Assembly: GCA_013350335.1 (NCBI GenBank)
Contig: CM023539.1
Location: 12,524,302 to 12,588,301 of the forward strand
Length of the DNA: 64,000 nucleotides
From: Chimonanthus salicifolius
Lineage: Eukaryota; Streptophyta; Magnoliopsida; Laurales; Calycanthaceae
Reading direction: 5' to 3'
Shown: positions 22,849 through 34,960 of the stretch, piece after piece
Layout of the letters: each line of letters opens with the position of its first letter
Position numbering within the stretch: position 1 is the first letter of the stretch
Made by a program: the position numbers and the translations under genes
The notes under the pieces: model-generated
What the model saw: the letters and a program-made list of their open reading frames with translations, nothing else
Told to the model about the DNA's origin: nothing
Databases searched by the model: none

Positions 22849-22957
22849 TAGCAACAAGTTTCCAGTAGAACTATCCTTACGATACCACGGCACACTTCTC
22901 TATAGCAACAAGTTTTCAGTAGAACTATCCTTATGATACCACGGCACACTTCTCTGA
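22849..22957. repeat. 54-bp tandem duplication (unit 2)
   Basis: Counterpart of 5478-5586 with the same period of 54 bp. Confidence 0.8.
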
Positions 22958-23280
22958 CAGTATTAATGGATAGATGCACTCTACAATAAAAAAAGGTCTC
23001 CAAGACTATGAGTACTCACAGATTCAAATAGGAGCGACAAGTAGGGATTGACTTGGCATATGCTTATTGATTCTTAGCATTTTGGAATGGAAAATGAGTA
23101 GGTGTTATTGAAAAACTAAGTCTAACTTTTGATATGTAACTAAAGTCATTGAAGCTCAATCAAATTGAGAGCAGGTTAGACTAACCGTCAATAAGCTTTC
23201 CTTGTAAATGGAGGTTTTGGGTTCAATTTAAGTTCAGTTTCTTTGGGCTATTTTTATGAGATTATTCCTCATCGACTTAC

Positions 23281-24480
23281 TAGTGTGTGTAGATTGAGAG
23301 TTTTATACATGTTCATGGAATTAGTCTCACCTAATATGGAGTGAAGAAATCATATTACAAAAAAAAGCTGCACTAAGAATTTCTAGAGGCTAAGTAAAGG
23401 AAACATATTATTGAAATGAAAATTGATATGAATTTAATTACGATAATTATAATTAAGTCAACAATGTTTAAAAATGTTAATTTTATTTTTAAAATTGACA
23501 AATTTTATTTTTAAAATTGACAAATTTTAATAAAATATGAGCCATACATATAAAGAGCTGGACCTATACTTAGAACTTGAACTTTGCACCCTCCTCCTTG
23601 TGTGCGAGTAATTGCATAGGATTCCCATATTGGAAGCATTCTTGATTTACTTGATTCCTGCTTAAGCTAATTCGATCTCACCATGATCGCCCAATCACTT
23701 GTGCATATATATTATTTTTGATGACCAGGGTGTCGAAGTCTCTTAGGGGCACCTAACTAATTTTTGAAGCATGTGAAAGCCTCCTTACTCACATACTTTG
23801 GGTAAATCTACGAGGAGTTGCCCTTTAGAGTGGAGTTCAAATCGAACTCAGAACTCTTGTTTTCTAAAGTGGGATTCCCAGTCATCACTTCAATCGCTTC
23901 ATATTACTTGTGCATGTATATACTCATGATCTATCACTCTACAAGTCTTACTAAGGGGTTCAACTTATATGCCCACTCTCAAACTCACTTGCTAGTGATG
24001 TGACTCTTGAAAGTTGAATGCAAAGCGCAAGCACTTCTCTAATATTAGCTTTTCTACAAAGGAATGAAACCAATTTTGAACTCAAAATTTTCAAAATTCA
24101 AGTGATATTTTGAAAACCTTTTAAACTCTTAGTTTATTGCGAAACACATGAATCTCACTTTTCAAGTCTCAATAACAAGGCAAATTGAGAGAAATTGTTA
24201 GTATATTGTTAATTGTTAGATTTGTGTGTTTTAAAACTTGAAAAAACCCACTTGGAGTGGGACCACTTGGAGTGGGAGTTCTAAGTGGTGCCTAAGGTGT
24301 TTCAAAGTTCCATATGGAAAAAGAAAAAGAAAGATGAATGGGAAGACATTTTATAAGACTTTATTGGTATCTTCTATATAAATTAATTAAAAAGCATTTA
24401 TAAGCTATATGTTACATAGTCTATGGACATGGGGCAAGATAGCTTAAGCCTTAAGCTCAAGGAGAGCCAAGGCATGGAAG
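23281..24480. other. About 1.2 kb present only in unit 2
   Basis: The left flank (ATTATTCCTCATCGACTT) and right flank (GGATCGAG, GAGTTGAACCAGGCTAG) are adjacent in unit 1 (6401-6440). No terminal repeats or target duplication are seen at the edges, which favours a deletion in unit 1 over an insertion in unit 2. Inside are AT-rich DNA and, near 23800-23890, a stretch with CAAATCGAACTC resembling a SINE box B remnant. No gene is seen. Confidence 0.7.
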
Positions 24481-25303
24481 TTGGATCGAGCTGAGTTGAA
24501 CCAGGCTAGAATAGTTGAGCTGGGCCTTAGTGGGCTTGGGTCTTAATGGGCTTGGGCTAAGTCTAATGTGTGGGCGTGAATTTATTTGTGAGGCCCAAAT
24601 ACGTGGTCCTTTACCATCCTATCTATTATCTTTTTTACTTTTGCAAAGCCTTTTGTCTTCTTCACTCTTACTTATTGTAGGACTTAAAATCATTTTCTAC
24701 CGATTGGCTATATTTAAATGGTACTTTAGGAAGGGTGTTTAACACAAAATTTCTACAACCATATTATCTATCCAAGTCAAACAAGAATAAGAGCATTTTG
24801 AAATATTTTGGAAATAAAAAATTTCCCATAATATATCTTTAACATGTTTTGTTGAACATCTTTCTAAGATGAAATTGTTGGGATGAAAATGTATTTTCAA
24901 CTACACATAAATAGTAATATCAGAAAACAAAAAAAGAGAAATCAACAAAGAGAAACAAACCACAATATAAAAATTTTACGTGGTTCTCTTTCAGTACGTC
25001 CACAGGATTCAAACCAATCCACTATACTTAAAGCCAAAACAAAGAATAAGCGGCTCTTGTTAGAGATGTTATACTCTCTCTCTCATACACATACAAAATG
25101 GTATTATATAATACCCTAATTAGGATTTACATATGACACCATGTGAAATTACAAAATTGTCATCCAACAAAAAAAATTGGCTCGAGGCGCTGCCCCCTTT
25201 TGACCCCCCATAAGCTTAGCACGTGGTTCGACCTGCGATTGGATCATTAGTACATTTCTGATTATCACATTGCATAGAACCTAACACAAACCATACACAA
25301 GTG

Positions 25304-25633
25304 TGATAAAACACATGGGTAGAACTCACCCTAAAAGCCGACTTATAAGGAGAGGGTGCGCATGCATTTATAAACCTAAGATCCCAAAGCCCATAGGTGA
25401 TGTGAGACATGCTAACACTCTCCCTCATCACTAGGGCTGGAAACACTCGACTCTCCCCTTCCATGCAAAGTTAGAGATACAACCCTACCTATCCCTATGG
25501 TACATTGCTCTGATACCATGATAAAATATATGGGTATTAACTCATTCCTAAAAACTACTTATAAAGAGAGAATACTCATGCATTTATAATTCTGAAATCC
25601 TAAAGCACACAGACGATATGAGACATTCTAACA
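25304..25633 (-). mobile_element. TRIM, unit 2, with perfect 5-bp target duplication
   Basis: Counterpart of 7242-7569. LTRs are at 25304-25417 and 25519-25633. The antisense primer-binding site GCTCTGATACCA is at 25507-25518. AAGTG lies on both sides (25299-25303 and 25634-25638), a perfect target duplication. Confidence 0.92.
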
Positions 25634-27049
25634 AAGTGAATCAGATGTGCTGTGTTGCAGTAGATAAATGTAAAATTGGAAATGTTTTTGAGAAACTACA
25701 TGAAATAGAAGTCTTTTTTATATAGTTGTGTCCTTATAATGTTTATTGGAATCATTTATATCTAATTTAAAAATTAAAATTTCAATTCTACTTTTCACAT
25801 AGCTCATGAGGTAAGACTTTTAAATCGAATTGACAAATTGTTTATAGAAATCAATTACTTATGTAACAACCACATGACAGTGAAAGGGCCTACAATGGTT
25901 TTTATAAAATTAGTGTAATGCACTTGCTCTACATGTGGGGCCTACTTAAAATTTTAATTTGAACTCGGTACTATTGGATGGAAAAACATGATTACCTCAT
26001 GCAAGAATTAGTTGAGTTAATCTTTCGCCCCACGAATCGAAGTTTCAAGTACGTCACATGAAAACTAGTTTTAGGAGAAAATTATTATATACTATTGTTA
26101 TATGAGTCTCACATCACCAATTAGCAAAGTCGGTCCTTAGCATCTGACTCTTTCAAAATGTGAACTTCATGAATTTTTTTTTTATTTTTCAAATAAAATA
26201 ACAAACAATTTATATAGATCTCATTTTTCTTGAAAAAAATGTAAGTTGTAAAAATTGTAAATCTGCAATATCAAATTGAAGCACTATCGTTGATCTAATC
26301 TTGATTTTTTCACTTAAATATAAAAATATTTTAGATTGGAATAAAAAAGAAAAGAAAAAGGAATATGAAGATACATGAAAAAAATAATAGTAGAAATGGT
26401 TGAAAATATAAGGCAAAGTAAAAAACAAGATGAAAGAGCTCAAGTGAAAAAAAGTAATCTTTAGTTAAAGAAATGTAACTACGCTATCTAACTGATCATT
26501 TTTTTGAGTTTATATTAGTCTTATGAAAAACCAACTGCATAGATTGAAAATAGATTTGATGAGCTGCAACTAGACTGGATTTTAACCATAATTTAATTTT
26601 TAATCACTTGTTCTTAATAGTCAAAATCACCATCCATCTTTAAAAATTAAAGAATACTTGGTGATTTTAAAGATTAAGAGTAAATGACCAAAAATAGGCT
26701 TTTATATTGAAGGTTCATCCACTTTGATATTATCAAATCTACTTTCAATCTGCATATTTAAATTTTATATTATATTTACAAAAATTAAATATAAAAGTAA
26801 ATTGATTGCGACTCATCATGATGTGCATGCACTAATTTTAACCATGAATGGATAACCCTTCCTATTTTTATAATAGTAGAGACTAGAGATAGGGTACTTA
26901 CAATGATCTCTCAAATAGTACTCTTAGAGGGCACTATACTAAAGGTGTGACGACCCAACATCCACCTGTGCCTGAGCCTGCACGGTTTTCCTTTGTGCTC
27001 GGCCTACAGGTTAATCCAAAAGGCCTCGTGTTGGTTTGATCTTACCCTT

Positions 27050-27228
27050 CAGAGAAAAAAAAAAATCTGCCGAATATCGGCCGATTTCTTTTGTTTTTTT
27101 TTTTTACAAAAAAATAAATATCAGTTGTTGGCCCGGGCCGATATATGGCCGATATTTGTCCATATCAGACGAATATCGATTTAGATATCGGACAGAAATC
27201 TCGGTCAGACCGATTTTTCAATTCTTGC
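27050..27228. mobile_element. CGGCCGATAT-rich MITE-like relic (unit 2)
   Basis: Counterpart of 15611-15786. It has the same palindromic vocabulary and a possible 9-bp flanking repeat with two mismatches. Confidence 0.4.
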
Positions 27229-27354
27229 CTTTCACTTAAACATCCCCACCATTCACCTCATGGGCGATGTGGAACTTTTTCCACACCCCATATGGGTGGG
27301 GTGTTACAAAATGGTTCGGGCTTCAATTGTGACCATCGATAATAGGTTTGTTTC

Positions 27355-27725
27355 TTGCCGAATTTTTGGCCGATATTTTTTTCTTTCCTCAATTTTTTTT
27401 TTTGAAAATCTCGATTGTTTTTTTTTTAATTCATTTAAAAAATAATAAAAGACTTTTTTTAAAGAAAAAATTAAAATAATATAAATATCTGCCTATATCT
27501 AGGCCGATATTCGCCCGTATTAGAAGAATATCGGCCGAGATATTGAACGGGCCCACGCCGATATTTATTTATTTTTTAAATAAAAAATAAAAATTAACCA
27601 ATATGCAGCCGAATTTTTTTACCTCTGGCCGATACTACGCGTATCGGCCAAGATATCTCGGTCGTGGAAATCGCGAGATATCTCGGTCAATACGCACAGT
27701 ATCGGCCAAGATTTCGACCCGAGCC
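27355..27725. mobile_element. CGGCCGATAT-rich relic with hairpin (unit 2)
   Basis: Counterpart of 15915-16280. The hairpin persists, with arms at about 27639-27660 and 27674-27695 and a few more mismatches than in unit 1. Confidence 0.5.
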
Positions 27726-28754
27726 TAAATTGGACTACATAGAAAAAGCCTGACTTATGGTCTATTAGGCTCACCGAATGGTAGACTTGCAGACGCTGGA
27801 CGAAACAACTAACGGACTCGGTAAGTAATGGGCTTACCATGACTGATCCATTTGAGTCTCTGATAGGCTGAGAAGTGGGGTCATGAGACCAAACATGGGG
27901 CCCACACCAAATAACCAGACAAAACGGCTGATCAAACCCAATCTGTAACATTGATATGGAATTATTAAGTGAGGATGTTATGCACGGCATGTTTGGTGTA
28001 TACGACTTTCATCATAGCAGTTGTTCCTAATATATATTTTAAGTATTTGAAATATGACACCACTTCTATGTTTATGGGCAAATAAGCCTCCCCAGTGAAA
28101 CATTAGTGGTACATCAAGTGTGGAGTAGTGGACATCTAAATTGTTTTATATATTTACATTTGGATTTGACATAATTGTCTAATAAATTTTGTTATAATCT
28201 TAATTAAATAACTAAAAAGTCAATTTTAATTGAATTTTAAAACAAAATTAAATTAAGCTGTGTGAGCATTGTTTTTATTTTCTAATGTTAGTCAGAGAAA
28301 CTTGTCACCTGAAAAATGTACTCACCGATTTGAAATGTTTGATTATGAGGTCAAGTGGGGGAGGCAGCATTATGCACCTTACATCACACTTCCGCATTAT
28401 ACACCGAATATTTGGTGTGAAAGCGACACACTTACGTTTTGTTGTTTGGCCTCTTCCATCCCAATCTAATATTTGGTGTACGTTGAATTAAAAATTTGTT
28501 TAAAATTTATTTAAATTAGAATTTTAAGAATCACCAACATCAAAATGTCATTTTACAAGACTAAATTATATCAACTTTGGCGTACAGTCGACTTTATAAT
28601 ATGAATGATTTTATCAGAACTCTTACTTTTTCTCAAGCCGTCAATAATAGTCCTTGTGTTCAAACTCAGCTGCGTTAGCCCTAGTTTTAACAACTTCAGC
28701 CTTAGATTCAGCTGTCACTTCAAACCAAGGGTATAAATTGTATTGGCTAAAGGA

Positions 28755-28960
28755 AAAAAAATTCGTTGGGGAGGCTGATATTTCGGTTAATATTTGTACA
28801 TATCGGATGAATATCGATCTATATTTATTATTAAAATGATTTTTTTTTAAAAAAAAGCTACTTGAGATTTTCAAAAAAAAAAAAATATTGGAGAGAAAGA
28901 TCTCGCCCGATACGAAAATTCAGCCGAAATCTCGGTTTCGGCCGAATTTTCGACACTTGC
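28755..28960. mobile_element. CGGCCGATAT-type relic, intact across the unit-2 end
   Basis: The same relic as 17300-17457, but here it continues past 28905 with CCGAAATCTCGG, CGGCCGAATTTTCG and a GCTTCAAAC end. It shows what unit 1 lost at the junction. Confidence 0.45.
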
Positions 28961-29394
28961 TTCAAACACGGTATCACAAGTTTAGATATTTTGTCGGGTC
29001 ATATCTAAATGAATTATTATAAATTCTATCATGCAGTTAAAATTAGACAAAAAGAACATGTTAGTCTTTAATTTTAAAATTAATAGATAAATATTTTGAC
29101 TTATCATGACTAATTTAACATTGATAATGTATCAAATACAAATATAAACTGTTAGATATAAATTTTAGAAAGAAAAATAATTTTAATAGACTAGATTTTA
29201 GTCATTAAGTGAGACCTATGTAGAGCACTCGTGTCTGGGCAGTAAAAAAGCATTTGGGTGTTCTATAGTTTTGCTCAAAAAGATTAGATAAATAAATAAA
29301 TTATTATTTGATACTCATCCTCTAGATAATGACCTTTAAATAGTGAGCCTATTACCTAAGATTATTTATTAAAAAATGATTTTTTTTTTTAAAA
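28961..29394. other. AT-rich stretch without gene
   Basis: No reading frame of note and no bounded repeat recognised. Confidence 0.5.
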
Positions 29395-29565
29395 AAAAAC
29401 ATGTGGTAAACTGCGGGATATCCAGCGTAAAATCTCCACAGGATGAGTCTACCTACTCCTAGGGCACACCAAGGTTAGGCCATGGGGCTCAAACCTACAA
29501 CCTTCTGCTTCCTAAAGCAGGAGACAACTAATTAAACTACATTAGTTGGGTTATTAAAAAAGGAC
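29385..29565 (-). mobile_element. SINE-like sequence, antisense
   Basis: On the plus strand it opens with a T run then an A run and contains GGGGCTCAAACCTACAACC. On the minus strand this reads GGTTGTAGGTTTGAGCCCC, resembling a Pol III box B (GGTTCGAnnCC). A box-A-like TAGTTTAATTAGTTG lies upstream on the same strand. Target duplication not established. Confidence 0.45.
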
Positions 29566-29966
29566 TTTACCGTTAGGAGCTTGCAAAAGGTCTCTTAGAT
29601 CATATTTGATTGGAAGAGTAATTGCGAATGTAATGAAATGGGTTAGATGAACTTAGATTTACCCAAATGCTAACATATCTAATCCATTTTATTAATTCTT
29701 ACTTATTTCTAAAATTAAACATGATCTTAGAGTATCTATTATTCTTGTTTTTTTCGGTTTCAAATATCTCCAATTGAAAGCGAGGAGGCCTACCAATGAG
29801 CTTTTGGTTTTTATTTTTGTGAGTAATGTGAAATTTGTCTTCCAATATTTTCATTATGAGATTATAGGCATTAAATTGAATTAATCTATGGAAATCCCAA
29901 TCTTCTCTCTCTTTTTTCTTTTTAATGTTGGATAATATTCATTCATGGGGGAGAGACTTCCAAAAT

Positions 29967-30250
29967 TAGGGGTGAAACTCAGGTCGGGCCATGTCCGGTC
30001 GGATTGAAGACAAAAACCAGCATTAAATTCAGGTCGGGTCGTGTTGAGAAATTTATAAGTTAATCTGATCCAATCTGACTAAAATTAGGCTAAAATGGAT
30101 TCATAATACGGGTTAGGTCAAAATTCGAGTTGAGTCGGGTAGAATAGTCCGACTAGGTCAGAAAATTTCGAGTCAATAATTTGGATCAAGTCAGGTCGAA
30201 TTATATAAATATTAACTCGGGTCGAGTTGCTCGACTGGATTTCAGCTCTA
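29967..30250. mobile_element. hAT-type MITE 1
   Basis: A 284-bp element with an exact 8-bp target duplication TCCAAAAT (29959-29966 and 30251-30258), the length typical of hAT elements. The left end TAGGGGTGAAACTCAGGTCG matches the right-hand end of hAT MITE 2 at 35333; its own right end has decayed. The body is rich in CGGGTCGGGTC-like words. Open frames across it are accidental. Confidence 0.85.
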
Positions 30251-32330
30251 TCCAAAATAATACAGCAAAACATGAGGGCAAAAAGAAGCCTCAAGAGAAA
30301 GGAAGAAGGCCCACAATCCGGGCAAAAATAGAGGCACATGCTCAAATAAAAGAAATAGTGGAGACAGACCCACAACCCGAGTCAAGCTAGCCCATCATAA
30401 TAGTAAAAATTCCAAAGCTGGTTGTGAACAGCTAAGTATATCTCATATTTTTATTGCTAATTTCATTTTATACTTTTACTATATAAAAGTTTGTCCAAAT
30501 GAATTTAATATTTAGAGCAGTTAGCCGTTGCTTTGATTCAAAATGTGATCCACACAACTCTCTCCAATCTCCTAAACCATAAACATTTGTCACTTACTTT
30601 CATAATTAAACTTATTATATTATATAAATAAGGGATGAATGAAAATAGGTTGGTGTGTTATTTCTTTGATTGTCTATTATATCTGTATTTCTCTTTATTG
30701 ATCAATCCTCTCCTTTAACATCTCATTTCTTACTTAATCCTCTCTTGACATAATGTGGCATTTATTTCTTAATTCAACTCTTTCCTATTTTTATTATAGA
30801 TGACAATCTAAAAACTCTATAGCATCCTCTGCATCATAAATTAACACCAATTAGAGTTCGAATGAGTCTCACATTTGTGAAAGAGAGAAAAATATAAAAA
30901 CTTATATGAGAATCCAAAACTAAAATCTCTCTTTTAATGGTTAGGACATCATCTATTCATGTCAAAGAAATGCGTTTGATTCCTCCAAGAGATAAGTACA
31001 CATTTCATGGTGGAGATATAGTTTTTGAGTAATTGGTCACAATTTGGTTCTGAGTATCGGTTGAATTACTCTAATCTTCAATGTGGGATGAAGATTCTTG
31101 AACATCTAATAGAAAAAAAAAATTCATACATGTCACACATTTATTGCTTTTGTCATATATCACTTTTTTTCTGCCACCATATTTTTACATTGAACCCCAC
31201 CTTAGGTGCTGAATGGTGTCCTTAATACCTCATACTTTGTATATTTTATAGAGCCTAAAGCTTAAACCATGTCAATAAGGTAGTTTTGTCTCTCATCCAG
31301 CTTTCTTCTTTCTTCCCTTTCCAAGTTAGAAGTGCTCAAATTTGACCTACCATCTTTCTTTTTCTTGAAGCTTTTATGCTTTGCTGCATTTCCTAGGTTC
31401 AAAAGAAAGTGAAGAATTTATTTTAGCTACTCACCCAAATTTTCCATTTTTATCAATCAATTGTTTAAATTGAAGTTTGAAGGAATGTGATTGAAGTGTG
31501 AGATCAGATAGATCAAGAAACTTGTTGTTGCAGATTGGATGTGTATCTACCTCACAACATCAAAGATATAGTTCACTTCCGGAGACCATTTCACTTTGGC
31601 TCTAAAATGGAAAGCTTGGCATTTTGATCATTTCAGTGTTTTGTTTTGGAAAAGACGCTATGACAAATTTAAAAACTTTAAATATCATACATAAGAATTA
31701 AGAATAGAAAACAAAAATATTTGAGTTGAAAAAATAATTTTAGAAATATAAAAATGATAAATTAGTGAAATATATCAAAACAATGAAATAAAAAATATAA
31801 CAGAAAATAGAAAAATAGCAATTAGAATAAAAAATAAAATAGTAAATTATACTTAAATCATGAAATTAAGAAAAATAATTAATATTTTATAATGAAAGTA
31901 AGAAGATGAATTGATTAAATTAATAATAAGAAGCAAAATGAATTTATTGGTTGGACCAGAATATTATATATAGTTTTTGACCATATCTATTCTTCATATC
32001 AACTGAAATAAACCCAATTGATAGAAGCAGAGAACAAAAGATTACAAGGGGTTTTTTATTTCAGATCGTGCAAAAATAAAATACTTTGGCCTGTTTTAGT
32101 TGAAATAAAACTGTAGAGTTTAGAAAAATGATTTGATATTTTTCTATCAATAACACCCATATAAATAGTACAGTTATCAAAGAAGGAAAATAATGGAAAT
32201 ATGTACTTATGGAAGGTTGATGGTGATAAGTCACTTGAGTGAAGAATGCTGGATTTGAGTCCGTTTACTAGGCCTTGACTTTTAAATTTTGATCCATCAA
32301 AAGCTAGAAGATGGGGATATAAATTATTGA
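30251..32330. other. Non-coding stretch, no recognised gene
   Basis: AT-rich, with pyrimidine tracts. Between about 31290 and 31640 the composition is more balanced and minus-strand frames read lysine-rich peptides, but no family is recognised and no splice-consistent structure could be set. Confidence 0.4.
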
Positions 32331-32700
32331 CCAGACATAGAAGCCATCTCCATTAATCTACACTCATTGATGAGAGACAAACGTACGAAAAGAGCATACC
32401 ATCCAAATAGTGAGGATGAAATCGAACATGAATGCACTTACTATGAGAATAGGTCTCAATTATCATATCCAATGCAATCAAACGACATAGAATCTCTTTC
32501 ATTTGGTAATGCGAGAGTTGTTCCACACTATTACTCCACTAAGGATATGAGATCTTATATGAGAACTAGGTGCAAGGAGCCCGTCATGTAGGCCCAAATG
32601 ATATGGATTATTATGCTTCAGAAGGACATGGGCCTCATGAGTATCCATCAGATCAGAGAGCCTCTTACATGATCCAAAGTCAAGGCCCACATAAATTATA
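32331..32700 (+). pseudogene. Coding-like remnant of an unrecognised gene
   Basis: An open frame from 32331 to a TAG at 32589-32591 has non-repetitive, protein-like composition: EDEIEHECTYYENRSQLSYP, SLSFGNARVVPHYYSTKDMR. Just after the stop a different frame continues in the same style (NDMDYYASEGHGPHEYPSDQ, RASYMIQSQGPH) to a stop near 32699. The change of frame around 32590 without change of character suggests a decayed exon. No ATG-based start is convincing; an in-frame ATG occurs at 32370. The family is not recognised, so no function is proposed. It may be a processed or transposed fragment of a gene elsewhere in the genome. Confidence 0.45.
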
Positions 32701-32719
32701 GGTCATATACTCATGTCTA

Positions 32720-32865
32720 GGACAGGGCTACAAATCTCGGACGATACTATGCATATTGATAGAGATATCTCGGATTTTTGCTGGCCGAGTACACATTTAT
32801 AAGGCCGAGATTTGTTGGAAAAAATTAGGAGAGAGAGAGATCTCGGATCTCGGCACTTCTATTAT
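32720..32865. mobile_element. TCTCGG-rich MITE-like relic
   Basis: Repeated CTCGG, GATATCTCGG and GGCCGAG motifs lie in an otherwise AT-rich setting, with a short GA microsatellite (about 32831-32842). It is related in vocabulary to the CGGCCGATAT group. Ends and target duplication were not found. Confidence 0.35.
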
Positions 32866-33690
32866 GTGATGGGAACATTCAAAATATAGATCAAATTACT
32901 ATCCAATCCCAAAAAATGGATTTAGAAGAAGTTTGAGAAGTAAACAATGAGAGAAAGTTCCTCTCTATAGAGAGAAATCCACACATTAGGTTAGAATCAG
33001 GATCCTCAAAAAATTGGACTTTCACATAACATCCTCTTACATTAGTGGAGATGACTTTCTCCTTTGCTAGTGGGACTCATGTCAAATTAGTGGAGAGAGA
33101 GAGATCCTCTCCACAAATGAAAATTTCTCGTCTTGCCTTTACCTTCTATTTTCTTTATTCTTTTTTCTTCTCATTTTTTTTTTTTTGTTCCTTCAAAAAG
33201 AAATAGAATTACCATAAGCAATCCCTTTCTACTGAATATTTTCCATTTATTCACTTTGCTCTCTCTCTCTGCGTCTCCATTTCTCATTATTTTGCAATTT
33301 TTTTGTTTCTTACTTTTTGAAATCTTTTCCTTATTTTCATTTTATAGATCAGATTTGTTATTTGTTGAATTTATTTTTCTTTCTATTTGAAAAACCTCAT
33401 TTTCCATTTTATTTTTAAGATCTATTTTTATAAAAATATTTCAAAGATAAAACTTCATATCTAGAAAAGTGAAAATGAAAAGAACATCTTAAAAATAAAG
33501 AAATAAAATCAATTTGACATGTAAATTTTTTTCAGATCTTAAACAATGGAAAATGGAAAATATAGGTTCTAAACTTGTTATGAAAAATTAGTTTAATAAA
33601 CAAAAATAATAAAAGGCTAGAAAATGAAAATAATATAAATATCAATTTAATCATCGACTTCATTTGATTGATCTTACGACCATGCCGATG
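32866..33690. other. Low-complexity T/C- and A-rich stretch
   Basis: The plus-strand frame at 33133-33390 is a T-rich run of Phe/Leu/Ser codons without gene character. No element is recognised. Confidence 0.5.
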
Positions 33691-33815
33691 CAACCTGATG
33701 AAGGGATCCCTAAGTTCATGAATAGATGGAGGAAAATCGCAGCTCATTTGTGGTTGAATGTACTTGAGCAGCAAGTGTTAGGACTTAGACTTTCAGCCCA
33801 AGAAACTAGTTTAAC

Positions 33816-34078
33816 AAGTGCTATCAGAGCCAAGACTCAGGCTACTTCATGTGGGCTCAGGTGATCCGCCAGGTGAACGGGATGATCGTGCGTCGCTCTC
33901 TCCGCAGGAGGGCCTCGTGAGAGAGGGAGAGAGAGAGAGGGGGGAGGGAGAGATTGTTTGGGTTGCTGCGAATGGGTTCTACATTGAAAGTGTAGAGGGA
34001 AATCTAAGGATTTATAAAGGACTTCGGTCACTCCACCTAATAGGCTAGTATTTTGGGCTGGAAGCCCAAGTCATAACA
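33816..34078 (+). mobile_element. Possible second TRIM-like element, incomplete
   Basis: TTTAACA at 33816 is followed within three bases by TGCTATCAGAGCC (33819-33831), one mismatch from the tRNA-Met primer-binding site. A non-coding interior ends in a strong purine tract (about 33919-33954) and then TGTTTGGG (33955). From there a 124-bp stretch to ATAACA (34078), with a TTTATAA box near 34010, could be a 3' LTR. A matching 5' LTR is not convincing: only CAGCCCAAG versus GAAGCCCAAG near the ends agrees. Architecture fits a TRIM; this is tentative. Confidence 0.35.
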
Positions 34079-34206
34079 GCAAGTCATTGTGATTCCAAAT
34101 CCACAAGGGACAACACATTGAGTTAATGGTAAAACATTCACACAATTATTATAAAGGACAACCACATGGAGAAGCTTTAAAAAGAGAGTTTGATTTTTAC
34201 ATTTAC

Positions 34207-34324
34207 GTATAAAACACATGAGTAGTACTCACTCTTGAGAAACAATCATTAAAGAGAGGGTGTTCGTGTGCTTATAAACCCCTATGAACTAGAAGCACAC
34301 AGGCAATATGGGACGATGCTAACA
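34207..34324 (-). mobile_element. Solo LTR of the TRIM family
   Basis: The stretch from TATAAAACACATGAGTA to GATGCTAACA matches the TRIM LTRs at 7242 and 25304 through its length with scattered changes, including the AAAGAGAGGGTG and CTTATAAAC blocks. No interior or second LTR follows. Confidence 0.6.
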
Positions 34325-34610
34325 ATATGGGGTTTGTACAAGAGTTTTTGCCAAATGTGCTACTTGGGCCTCTACCAGTGCGGAGTTTAGGAATATCTCC
34401 ATCAGCGATATTTTGCATGCTTGGAAAGAAAGTGTCGACTTAGCTTAGCTTTGTTCCTACTTTGCTCCCAGCTTTAGTGTTTCCTTTTGGCTTGTTTGAG
34501 CTTGCGGGTTGTACCGTCTTTTCTTTTTTCATGTTTTGCTTTCTGTACTTGCACCTCTGATGCCTTTCTTTCTCTAATATATTAACCATTCAAAAAAAAT
34601 AAAAATAACA
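34325..34610 (+). mobile_element. 5'-truncated LINE 3' end
   Basis: The frame reads FAKCATWAS then FRNISISDILHAWKES, followed by a T-rich 3' UTR and an A-rich tail (34591-34607). The peptide aligns with LAKCTAWAF and FSVSDIMRT at about 57395-57470, so both are ends of one LINE subfamily. It differs from the LINE at 8682 in lacking RNase H motifs here. Confidence 0.6.
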
Positions 34611-34960
34611 ACAACACATCAGTTTACTTAGATGTGAGGGAACATTTGGAATCACCAATCACAAAACTTTCCCTCTCAAAATGCATTTGAGGAGATTAGA
34701 ATTATGATTATTTTGGCAAAATCAAACATGGCAATTGGCAACGGTGTTCACGAGCATGAAGTTTACAATAGTATTTCCATAAAAAGTAGTCTTTAGGGTT
34801 GAAGACAATTATTGTCTCCTAGAATAAAGTTTTATTAGAGTGATGCTTGTAGATACTTGACCCATTAATCTTTACCTTCTATTATTCTGATCGACACTCG
34901 CAGTACTTCTGGTTCTAATATGGAATGGAACCTTAGCTAAGAAAGATGTTGAGCTTTGAC

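Larger units (their letters stand above)
17458..28905 (+). repeat. Tandem segmental duplication, unit 2
   Basis: This is the second direct copy, about 11.45 kb, starting immediately after unit 1 ends at GATCTCG. It lacks the LINE, the 10-bp-TSD MITE and the left-edge LTR found in unit 1, and so preserves their target sites at 26793-26800, about 23260-23270 and 18178. The MITE relic broken off at the end of unit 1 continues here past 28905, so the copy boundary falls inside that MITE. Whether a third copy lies left of the window cannot be seen. Confidence 0.9.

Noticed and set aside
33133..33390. 85-codon plus-strand frame
   Set aside because: T/C-rich low-complexity sequence giving Phe/Leu/Ser runs; no gene signals.
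33664..33770. Possible gag fragment (peptide GIPKFMNRWRKIAAHL)
   Set aside because: The resemblance to plant gypsy gag is limited to about ten residues and no flanking gag sequence was found.
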